From Bacteriovoracaceae bacterium (GTDB lineage: Bacteria > Bdellovibrionota > Bacteriovoracia > Bacteriovoracales > Bacteriovoracaceae): a DNA stretch of 8,472 bases. Positions 1 to 7,700 of this stretch are shown in pieces (position 1 is the stretch's first letter; every line of letters begins with the position of its first letter). The notes under the pieces were generated by a model that saw nothing but the letters and a program-made list of their open reading frames with translations, did not search any database and was not told the DNA's origin. The translations under genes were made by a program, and so were the position numbers. The stretch is from NCBI GenBank assembly GCA_023954595.1, contig JAGSHJ010000121.1, forward strand, positions 1 to 8,472, written 5' to 3'.

Positions 1-43
1 CTTTCCAGTAGTTGAGGCCGCAGAGATTAAAAGAAGTTATTAA
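1..43 (+). CDS. 3' tail of an upstream gene (partial, unidentified)
   Basis: Frame 2 is the only forward frame open across the left edge. It reads 13 residues ending in EIKRSY and stops with TAA at 41-43. That stop shares one base with the ATG of the kinase gene (TAATG), an arrangement typical of translationally coupled genes in one operon. The other two forward frames hit stops within the first 15 bases. The fragment is too short to identify. That it is a real gene end rests only on the open frame and the stop/start overlap. Confidence 0.4.
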   Translation, partial: FPVVEAAEIKRSY

Positions 44-1920
44 TGAAGTTCAAAGAGCGTTTTAAAAATATTGAGTACAATAATCTGTACCCACTGTTCT
101 TTACAATCATTTTTATTCTCATTCTCATCCAGTACTCATTTAATTCATTAGATGCGATTTTTTATGACCTCTGGTCCAAAGCGGATATCGTTGCAAACGA
201 ACCGGATAATATCGTGGTCGTTACCATGGATGAAGAGAGCGATCAGTTTTTAGGAGAGGTATACCCTTATACTTATGCAACGCATGTGCGTTTTTTAGAT
301 AAGCTCCTAGACGATCGACCAGATATTGTTTCTTACTTAATTCCCTTTCTTGCTCCGGAGACGCAAGCTGAAACCAGCTATGCTGAAACCTTCCATGACA
401 GGCTTTTAAAGTACTCTCAAGAAGAGGGGCACTTTCGTTTCGGAACAGATAAAGATGCTTGGGGAGAACAGGTTCCGCCGGAGAACTTAGTTGATCTAGG
501 TTATTCATTAGCTCTTATAAATAAAGACGGAAATGTTTTTGCAAAAGATGACGTTACAAGAAGAGTTATCTTAAACATCTCTGGTGAAGACTCTCTGCAT
601 CTTTGGATCGCTAATAAGTACCAAGAAAGCAGAGGCCTGGAAAAACTTGAAGCTGCTGAATATCAAGGAGCTTACTATAATAGAGAGGCCGATGCGACGT
701 TTAGCTTATTTCGTTATGGGGGAGACCCATCAAGGTATGACACAGTAACATCCATTGCATTTCACAGAGTTGTAGTTGGTAATTTTCCTAGAGGCTTTTT
801 TAAAGGCAAAACGGTTTTAATAGGCTCCCAGTATCTGTCGAATGTGGGGGATTTTGTAAATACACCGTTTGGAAAAGAGGATCAGAAGTCACCTAAGCTT
901 AATGTTCATGCACAAATAATTCAGTCACTCATCAAAGATATGACAGTCGTGCGCGCTCCTGATTGGATTACAGACTTTATAGCAATCATCCTTGCTATCT
1001 TGCTGCCTTTTATTATTTCAAAAGTTAAGCCTACAAAGGGTATCTTAATAACCATGGCAATCATGGTGAGTATGTTCTCCTTGGCGTATTTCTCGTATAT
1101 AGGCCTGGGGATTTGGTTTAAGTTATCCCATGTAATCTTAAGTATATTTGTGGTCTATTATATCTGGGTACCGTTTAGAGCGATTGGTGAATATCAGACA
1201 AGATATACAATTCAAGAAGAGACGAAGATGCTCAAAAAAGTGGATATGCTCAAACAAAACTTTATATCCCTTATGAGTCACGACCTTAAAACCCCAGTTG
1301 CAAAAATAAGTGGTATTGCAGACATACTTAGAAATCAATACAGAAACGAGCCAAAGCAAAAAGAGCTCTTAGATAATATTGTTCTATCAACTAAAGAGCT
1401 TAATAACTTCATAACCTCAATTTTAGACCTGACTAAAATTGAATCAAGAGACATTACTCTAAGACTTGAAACCAAAGATATAAATCCACTTATTGAGCAA
1501 ACTGTAGACAAGCTGAAGTTTGAGGCCAGTGCTCAGAACATGAAAATCAATATGGACTTAGCACCGCTTTATCCAATTAAACTTGATGTTGTACTTATTA
1601 ATAGGGTCCTCGCAAATCTTATAGGTAATGCAATTAAGTATGCTGGTCAAGGTAGTGAGGTCTCAGTTCGTTCATGGGATGATGAACAATGGGTTTATGT
1701 TGAAATAAAAGACTCAGGTAAAGGTATTAAGGAAGAAGACCTCGAATATATTTTTGATAAGTTCTATCGGGTAAAGAATGACGATAGCCATAAAATTAAA
1801 GGTTCAGGGCTAGGCCTTTATTTGGTAAAATACTTTATCGAGTTACATCACGGAAAAATTGCTGTTACTTCAAAACCAAATGAAGGTGCCGCATTTTTGA
1901 TACAGTTAAAAAATGAATAA
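43..1920 (+). CDS. CHASE2-domain transmembrane sensor histidine kinase
   Basis: This is a 625-residue membrane sensor kinase that should autophosphorylate on His413 and pass the phosphate to a response regulator, most simply the one encoded next. A short charged N-terminus leads into one membrane segment (about 15-33). An extracytoplasmic CHASE2 sensor follows (about 34-305), with VVVVTMDE near its start and GKTVLIGS and NVHAQIIQSL near its end. Three closely spaced membrane helices come next (about 309-326, 333-353, 357-375), which is the usual CHASE2 topology. The cytoplasmic part has the H box MSHDLKTP (His413), N box NLIGNAIKY (Asn529), G1 DSGKGI (557-562), F box FDKFYRV and G2 GSGLGL (587-592), so all catalytic motifs are intact. 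There is no HAMP or PAS domain; only about 38 residues separate the last helix from His413. The ATG at 43 overlaps the previous stop and has a weak AGAAG at 32-36. The signal sensed is unknown. Confidence 0.93.
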   Translation: MKFKERFKNIEYNNLYPLFFTIIFILILIQYSFNSLDAIFYDLWSKADIVANEPDNIVVVTMDEESDQFLGEVYPYTYATHVRFLDKLLDDRPDIVSYLIPFLAPETQAETSYAETFHDRLLKYSQEEGHFRFGTDKDAWGEQVPPENLVDLGYSLALINKDGNVFAKDDVTRRVILNISGEDSLHLWIANKYQESRGLEKLEAAEYQGAYYNREADATFSLFRYGGDPSRYDTVTSIAFHRVVVGNFPRGFFKGKTVLIGSQYLSNVGDFVNTPFGKEDQKSPKLNVHAQIIQSLIKDMTVVRAPDWITDFIAIILAILLPFIISKVKPTKGILITMAIMVSMFSLAYFSYIGLGIWFKLSHVILSIFVVYYIWVPFRAIGEYQTRYTIQEETKMLKKVDMLKQNFISLMSHDLKTPVAKISGIADILRNQYRNEPKQKELLDNIVLSTKELNNFITSILDLTKIESRDITLRLETKDINPLIEQTVDKLKFEASAQNMKINMDLAPLYPIKLDVVLINRVLANLIGNAIKYAGQGSEVSVRSWDDEQWVYVEIKDSGKGIKEEDLEYIFDKFYRVKNDDSHKIKGSGLGLYLVKYFIELHHGKIAVTSKPNEGAAFLIQLKNE

Positions 1921-1937
1921 AGCAGGAGAGCTTAAAA

Positions 1938-3431
1938 ATGCATAAAGTACTAGTGGTAGATGATGACAAAGTTTTACAACAATCAGTAAAACAGGCCTTA
2001 GAGTTTCATCACTTCAACGTAGATGTTGCAGATAACGGTAAAGAGGCCGTTAATGCTGTCTACCGCGAAAAGTACGACCTAGTGGTGATGGATGTGAACA
2101 TGCCTGAGATGGACGGTATTGAAGCATTGGGTGAGATCAAAAAGCATGACCCTTCGATTATCGTTTTGGTTCTTACGGCATATTCAAATGTCTCCGACGC
2201 TGTAAAGGCCGTAAAAGAAGGGGCCTTTAACTATCTTGAAAAACCGATAACTTCAGAGAATCTGGTTGCTCTTATCAAAAGAGCGCTTAAGGCCAGATCA
2301 ATGGTCGAGACTACGGCATTTTCTGCACCTACACTATCTTTAGGTGGTGCGAATGAAGATAAATTTGTAGGTGAGTCAAACTCAATGCAAAAAGTTTTTG
2401 ATGTCATCGGCAAGCTTGCAAAAGTGAACACTCCTGTTCTTATTAGGGGTGAGTCAGGTACAGGTAAAGAACTTGTTGCAAAGGCGATTCATTATAATGG
2501 CCCTAGAAAAGAAAATAAATTTGTTGCTGTAAACTGTGGCGCAATATCAGATAACCTTATTGAGTCTGAACTCTTTGGACATGAAAAAGGCGCATTTACA
2601 GGTGCTGACCAAAGAAAGATAGGTAAGTTTCAGTACGCAGAAGGCGGCACTCTGTTCCTAGATGAAATAGGAGATATTTCACCATCTATGCAGGTTAAGC
2701 TGCTTAGAGTTCTTCAAGAGAAGAAGTTTACACCAGTGGGCTCAAATAGAGAGATCTCAGTGGATGTGAGAATCATAGCCGCCTCACACAAGCCATTTGA
2801 AGAGATGATTAAGACTGGAGATTTTAGAGAAGATCTTTTTTACCGTCTAAATGTTCTTCCTGTTTATCTTCCACCATTGAGGGAGAGAAAGTCAGACATT
2901 CCTCACCTTGTTAATTACTACATAAATTACTTTAATAATGTACATAGCCTTGAAGTAAATGGAATTACACCTGAGGCGACAAAAACACTTCAAGAGTATA
3001 CTTGGCCAGGAAACATCCGTGAGTTGAGAAATACAATTGAGCATTGTTTTATCATGGAAAGTGGAGACTACATCTCAGAGGAGTCTCTACCTATTAAAGT
3101 TAAAGATGGCAGAAAAGCTACTGAAGAAGAAAGTGATACTGTTGATGCTATGATCGACTTTAAAAGTATCAAGAACTCTGTATTGGATAAAGATCCAAGT
3201 GAGGTTGATAACTCCCAGTTTCAGTTCACTTTTGCGAAAAAAGAGGACGGAGAAGTCAAAATGGACTTTCAGGCAGCAAAGGACAAGTTTGAGAATGAGT
3301 TTATTGTTCAGGCCTTAAAGGTGAATAAGGGCAAAATTAATCAAACTGCACTAAATGCCAATATTCCTAAAAAGACGCTTTTAAGAAAGATTGAAAAGTA
3401 TGAGATTAACCCTAAGGACTATTATCAATAA
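1938..3431 (+). CDS. NtrC-family sigma-54-dependent response regulator
   Basis: This is a 497-residue activator of sigma-54 promoters and the likely partner of the kinase 17 bp upstream. The receiver domain (about 1-120) has acidic residues Asp8/Asp9, phosphoacceptor Asp52 in VVMDVNMP, Thr80 and Lys102 (EKP). The AAA+ domain (about 143-385) has Walker A GESGTGKE (171-178), the sigma-54-contacting loop GAFTGA (218-223), Walker B FLDEIGD (Asp242-Glu243), the FREDLFYRLNV arginine-finger region and WPGNIREL. The C-terminus (about 455-492) is a Fis-type helix-turn-helix containing KGKINQTALNANIPKKTLLRKI. Between AAA+ and HTH lies an unusually long, acidic, low-complexity linker (about 388-445), which explains a length somewhat above the usual 450-470. 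AGGAG at 1924-1928 sits 9 nt before the ATG. Target promoters cannot be read from this window. Confidence 0.94.
   Translation: MHKVLVVDDDKVLQQSVKQALEFHHFNVDVADNGKEAVNAVYREKYDLVVMDVNMPEMDGIEALGEIKKHDPSIIVLVLTAYSNVSDAVKAVKEGAFNYLEKPITSENLVALIKRALKARSMVETTAFSAPTLSLGGANEDKFVGESNSMQKVFDVIGKLAKVNTPVLIRGESGTGKELVAKAIHYNGPRKENKFVAVNCGAISDNLIESELFGHEKGAFTGADQRKIGKFQYAEGGTLFLDEIGDISPSMQVKLLRVLQEKKFTPVGSNREISVDVRIIAASHKPFEEMIKTGDFREDLFYRLNVLPVYLPPLRERKSDIPHLVNYYINYFNNVHSLEVNGITPEATKTLQEYTWPGNIRELRNTIEHCFIMESGDYISEESLPIKVKDGRKATEEESDTVDAMIDFKSIKNSVLDKDPSEVDNSQFQFTFAKKEDGEVKMDFQAAKDKFENEFIVQALKVNKGKINQTALNANIPKKTLLRKIEKYEINPKDYYQ
3414..3418 (+). promoter_or_regulatory. Ribosome binding site for lspA
   Basis: AAGGA lies inside the end of the response regulator gene, 14 nt before the ATG at 3433. 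That spacing is long, but it fits the ATG at 3433 and cannot serve the in-frame upstream ATG at 3391, so it supports the shorter lspA start. Coupling to termination at 3431 probably helps initiation. Confidence 0.45.
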
Positions 3432-3432
3432 T

Positions 3433-3951
3433 ATGAAAAAGAATTTAATTATATATATCAGTGTGATCATCGCCATTGTCATTTTTGATCAATGGACAAA
3501 GAGTTTAGTTTCAGCAAACTTCTACCTTGGAGAGTCGGTTAAGGTTATAGATGGTCTTTTAAATTTCACATATGCCAGAAATACCGGTGCTGCTTTTAGC
3601 TTTGGCGGTAATTTTGAAAATTGGGCAAGATACCTTCTTTTTCTTGCACTGCCAGTTGTGGCCTGTGCATGGCTTGGGACACTACTAATTAAAAGCTTCA
3701 AAGGTCCAAAAATTCTCACTTGGGCCTATGCTTTAATTCTTGGTGGAGCAATAGGAAACCTTATAGATCGATTTAGATTAGATTATGTGGTTGATTTTAT
3801 TGATTTTTACCATAAGGATGCGCATTTTGCGACTTTCAATATCGCCGACAGTGCAATATCAATTGCTGCTGGATTGTTGATAATCGACTTTATTATTAAT
3901 AAGAAAGAAGAACATGATCTGAAAAAGAAAAAGGATCAATTAAGTTCATGA
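3433..3951 (+). CDS. lspA: Lipoprotein signal peptidase (signal peptidase II)
   Basis: This is a 172-residue integral membrane aspartyl protease that removes the signal peptide from diacylglyceryl-modified prolipoproteins. Family hallmarks are FDQWTK near the first membrane helix, the ARNTGAAFS block (Asn50), GGAIGNLIDR (103-113), and the two catalytic aspartates Asp121 (YVVDF) and Asp139 (FNIADS). Four hydrophobic segments fit the family topology, and the length is normal. The C-terminus is a lysine-rich cytoplasmic tail. I chose the ATG at 3433, one base after the regulator's stop. The in-frame ATG at 3391 would add 14 residues overlapping the regulator that do not resemble an LspA N-terminus, whereas MKKNLIIYIS runs straight into helix 1. 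The stop overlaps the lgt start as ATGA, so the two maturation enzymes are probably translationally coupled. Confidence 0.96.
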   Translation: MKKNLIIYISVIIAIVIFDQWTKSLVSANFYLGESVKVIDGLLNFTYARNTGAAFSFGGNFENWARYLLFLALPVVACAWLGTLLIKSFKGPKILTWAYALILGGAIGNLIDRFRLDYVVDFIDFYHKDAHFATFNIADSAISIAAGLLIIDFIINKKEEHDLKKKKDQLSS

Positions 3952-4694
3952 TTCCAAAGTTAACTTTGTTCGGAATCACAATTTATACCTACCCCTTGCT
4001 TATGGGAATAGCTTGGGGTCTTGGTGTTCAAGTCTCACAAAAGCTAAACGAGCTTAATCAAAATAAATTCAAGCACATAAATCTCTACCTTGCTGGAGTG
4101 TTTCTGACGAGTTGGTTAGGTGCAAAGCTCTTTTATCTGGCCACCGTAGAGATAGGGCAAAGCTCTAAAATTGCACCGCTTGCAAGCTTTTGGCTTGGGG
4201 GTGGGTTTGTCTTTTATGGTGGGTTGGTTTTTGGGATAGCTTTCTCTATTTTATTTGCCCTCAAATCTAAGCAAAATTTGAAGTCCTTCAATGTGTTTGT
4301 TCCAGCACTATGCATAGGCCATGGGATAGGTCGTATTGGATGTTTTATGGCCGGATGCTGTTATGGTGTACCCTATGATGGCGTTCTTTCTGTGCATATG
4401 CACTCAATGGATCGCTTTCCTGTGCAGTTACTTGAATCATTCACTCTTTTGGGATTTGGCTTAGTGACACTAAAAGTGAAGTTCCAAGAAAAGAAGTACC
4501 TTGTTGCTTATTATTTCGCTTTTTACTCAATTGCGAGATTTCTATTTGAATTCGTTCGTGGTGACATGATTAGAGGGATATGGGCGTTTGGCCTTAGTAC
4601 TTCCCAAATCATATCCTTATTAATTGCTATAATTATGTTTGTATTATGTTGCGTTAATCTTAAATCATCACGGTCTACTTCCCCGTTAGTCTGA
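3948..4694 (+). CDS. lgt: Lgt-family prolipoprotein diacylglyceryl transferase, divergent active site
   Basis: This is a 248-residue, multi-helix inner-membrane protein of the Lgt family. The family transfers diacylglycerol from phosphatidylglycerol to the lipobox cysteine, the step before LspA. From memory of the E. coli enzyme, matching positions are Tyr15 (for Tyr26), Arg129 (Arg143), Gly140 (Gly154), Arg197 (Arg239) and Glu201 (Glu243). Differences are Tyr90 in GGGFVFYGG where E. coli has His103, Cys132 for Asn146 and Cys137 for Glu151, giving GRIGCFMAGCCYG. I recall this cysteine-rich version from Lgt-like proteins of delta-type proteobacteria, so it is probably a subfamily trait and not decay. 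It is shorter than E. coli Lgt (291) because periplasmic loops are reduced. The start overlaps the lspA stop (ATGA), with AAGGA at 3931-3935. Adjacency to lspA supports true Lgt function, but an Lgt-like paralogue is possible. Confidence 0.82.
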   Translation: MIPKLTLFGITIYTYPLLMGIAWGLGVQVSQKLNELNQNKFKHINLYLAGVFLTSWLGAKLFYLATVEIGQSSKIAPLASFWLGGGFVFYGGLVFGIAFSILFALKSKQNLKSFNVFVPALCIGHGIGRIGCFMAGCCYGVPYDGVLSVHMHSMDRFPVQLLESFTLLGFGLVTLKVKFQEKKYLVAYYFAFYSIARFLFEFVRGDMIRGIWAFGLSTSQIISLLIAIIMFVLCCVNLKSSRSTSPLV

Positions 4695-4707
4695 ATCAGT
4701 TCAAATT

Positions 4708-4736
4708 TTGCTCTTAAAAGCTCTCTATGGTATGAA
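4708..4736 (+). promoter_or_regulatory. Candidate sigma-70-type promoter for icmF
   Basis: TTGCTC (4708-4713) is separated by exactly 17 bp from TATGAA (4731-4736). The -10 is preceded by TGG, giving an extended -10 (TGN-TATGAA). The -35 matches consensus only in its first three bases and the -10 in four of six, so the extended -10 and the spacing carry most of the weight. A start a few bases after 4740 would leave a leader of about 25-30 nt before icmF. Confidence 0.35.
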
Positions 4737-4763
4737 TTCTTTAATTTTAATCAATTTTTACGT

Positions 4764-4768
4764 GGTGG
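4764..4768 (+). promoter_or_regulatory. Weak, close-set ribosome binding site of icmF
   Basis: GGTGG is the only Shine-Dalgarno-like sequence before the icmF ATG at 4772, and it lies just 3 nt away, closer than usual. The start is still well supported because the protein begins with a normal IcmF N-terminus directly before the conserved cobalamin-binding strand. Initiation may therefore be weak or rely on the AT-rich leader. Confidence 0.3.
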
Positions 4769-4771
4769 GTT

Positions 4772-7700
4772 ATGACGACAAAATTACGTTTTGTAACTGC
4801 GGCCAGTCTTTTCGACGGCCATGATGTTTCCATTAATATTATGAGAAGACTTCTTCAATCCAAGGGAGTGGAGGTTATTCATTTAGGTCACAATAGATCT
4901 GCACAAGAAGTTGTAGATGCGGCCATAAGTGAAGATGCAAATGCAATTGCATTGAGTTCCTATCAAGGCGGCCATAACGAATACTTCCGCTATATTAAAG
5001 ACCTCCTTATGGAGCGTGGCGCTGACAATGTGAGAATATTTGGCGGTGGTGGTGGAGTTATCACACCACCAGAGATTAAAGCTCTTGAAGAGTATGGGAT
5101 TGATAAAATTTATCATCCACAAGATGGTATGAAGCTAGGTCTTGAGGGGATCATTGATGATATGATCGAGAAGGCAAAAGCAAGTACACTTGAAGGTGTA
5201 GACTTTAAAAAGTTTGAAGCTAAACCAGATATCACTCCACGTGAAGTATCTAAAGTTATCACTTATATTGAAGATCAGGGCGATCTGCCTTTTGAAGTTA
5301 AAGAGAGACAGGTTCCAATCTTTGGTATTACAGGAACTGGTGGTGCAGGTAAATCATCTTTGATTGATGAGCTACTTCTTAGATTTCACCGCTACTATCC
5401 AGAGAAAAAAGTGGCTCTTATATCTGTGGATCCAACAAAACGTAAAACTCAAGGTGCTCTTTTAGGTGATAGAATTCGCCTTGGAAGTGCTTCTTTTGAG
5501 AATGTTTTCGTAAGATCACTTGCAACAAGAAACTCTAAAACAGAACTCTCACCACAAATCAAAAAAGTGACAAGTTTTATGAAGTCTCTAGACTATGACT
5601 TGATCATTGTTGAAACTTCTGGGATTGGACAAGCTAGTGATGAGATTACTCAAGTTGCGGATAAGTGCGCTTATGTCATGACGCCAGAATATGGTGCGGC
5701 CTCACAATTAGAAAAAATTGAAATGCTTGAGGTTGCAGATTTTATTGCCATCAATAAATATGAAAAACCAAGAAGTGAAGACGCTCTTAGAGATGTTAGA
5801 AAGCAATATAGAAGAAATCACAAACTGTTTATAGGCCATCCTGGTAGTCCAACTGATGAGGAATTACCTGTTTATGGGACAATGGCATCAAAGTTCAACG
5901 ATGTCGGTGTAAATGCATTCTTTTGTGACCTCGTGAGAGTATTTGATTTCTCTTGGAAAGATGAACTTGAAGTTCTTCCAAAAGAAAAGTTTCCACAGAT
6001 CAAGCACTCAATTATTCCGGCCAAGCAAACAGGATACTTAAGAAGTATTTCCGACACTGTTAGAGACTACAACACAAAGACTGAAGAGCATCTCTATCTC
6101 TTTAATCAAATCGATGCTGTACGCACATCAAAGAAGCTTGCCAAGACAGAAGCGGTTATTGCTGAGCTTGATTCAATAGAAAAAGAACTGAATGAATCAC
6201 TAACTAGTGAAGATTGGAAGAGACTTGAAGAGTATGACACAACCGTAGCTCAATACGAAGAGGGAGCATTTAAGTATCAAGTAAGAGATAAAGAAATCAA
6301 AGTTGATACTAAATACACCTCTCTTTCTCAGCAAAAGATTTCAAGAGTAGGCTTTCCAAAATTTATCGGAATGGGTGAGAAAGTAAAGTTCTTAAGAACC
6401 CAAAACCTTCCAGGCTTTTTTCCATATGCTACAGGAATCTTTCCTTTTAAAAGAAAAGATGAAGATCCAAAAAGGATGTTTGCTGGAGAAGGTGGGCCTA
6501 AAAGAACGAATAGAAGATTTCATTACCTATCTAAAGATGATCCTTCAAAAAGATTATCAACTGCTTTTGACAGTGTAACTCTCTATGGAGAAGACCCTGA
6601 TCACAGGCCAGATATTTATGGAAAGGTAGGAGAGTCTGGTGTTTCCATAGCCACTCTTCAAGATATGAAAGACCTCTTTGATGGTTTTGACCTATCAGCT
6701 CCATCCACTTCAGTTTCAATGACAATTAATGGTCCTGCACCAATTATTCTAGCAATGTTCATGAACACTGCTATTAATCAAAAGTTGTCTGAGGAAGAAA
6801 GAAAAGACCCAGCTAAATGCATCGAAGTAATGAGGCAAGTTAGAGGTACAGTTCAAGCAGATATCCTTAAAGAAGATCAGGCACAAAATACTTGTATCTT
6901 CTCCCTCGATTTTGCTCTGAAGCTTATGGGAGATGTTCAGCAGTACTTTGCAAAGAACCTAATTAAAAACTACTACGCAGTTTCTATTAGCGGTTACCAC
7001 ATCGCCGAAGCAGGGGCTAACCCGATAACTCAACTAGCATTGACCCTTTCAAATGGCTTCACTTATGTTGAATACTATCTATCTAGAGGGATGCATATTG
7101 ATGAGTTCGCAGAAAATTTATCTTTCTTTTTCAGCAACGGGCTTGATCCTGAGTATACCGTAATAGGACGAGTTGCCAGAAAGATTTGGGCGATAGCGAT
7201 GAAAGAGCGTTATGGCGCAAGTGTGAAAAGTCAGAAGCTAAAGTACCATATTCAAACTTCTGGTAGATCTCTACATGCTCAAGAAATTGACTTCAATGAT
7301 ATTAGAACTACGCTTCAAGCATATTTAGCGTTAAGTGATAACTGTAACTCTCTTCACACAAATGCATACGATGAGGCGATTACTACTCCTACTGAGGAAT
7401 CAGTGCGAAGAGCAATGGCAATCCAGATGATTATTAATAGAGAGTTTGGATTGAATAAAACAGACAATCCAATGCAAGGCTCTTTTATCGTTGATGAACT
7501 AGCAGACCTCGTTGAAGAAGCTGTTCTTACTGAGTTTGAAAAAATCTCTGATAAGGGTGGAGTTCTTGGAGCAATGGAGAGTATGTATCAAAGGGCACAA
7601 ATCCAAGAGGAGTCCCTTTACTACGAATCGCTAAAGGATACTGGCGAGCTTCCAATTATAGGCGTTAATACCTACATTGCAGATAATATCGATGAACAAC

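Larger units (their letters stand above)
4695..4771 (+). other. Intergenic gap between lgt and icmF
   Basis: These 77 bp form the only substantial non-coding stretch in the window. The region is AT-rich. I see no GC-rich hairpin followed by a T-run, so no intrinsic terminator for the upstream genes can be supported, and no sigma-54 GG-N10-GC pair is present. It contains a candidate promoter and a weak ribosome binding site for icmF. Confidence 0.7.

Noticed and set aside
221..508. 95-codon open frame on the minus strand inside the kinase gene
   Set aside because: It lies wholly opposite a strongly supported CHASE2 coding region, has no recognisable domain and sits in no gene-like context. 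The same applies to minus-strand frames at 1138-1359, 2231-2431, 3522-3719, 4883-5122, 5872-6057 and 6531-6725.
3391..3432. Longer lspA start at the ATG at 3391
   Set aside because: It would overlap the response regulator by 41 bases and add a basic 14-residue extension unlike LspA N-termini. The ATG at 3433 directly precedes the first membrane helix.
4701..4722. Sigma-54 promoter or terminator hairpin before icmF
   Set aside because: TTTTGCT could mimic a -12 element, but no GG lies 10 bp before its GC. CTCTTAAAAG is only an imperfect palindrome without a GC-rich stem or T-run.
4940..4953. Perfect 14-bp palindrome AATGCAATTGCATT as an operator
   Set aside because: It lies inside the conserved cobalamin-binding coding region, encodes ordinary family residues, and such palindromes are expected by chance in AT-rich sequence.
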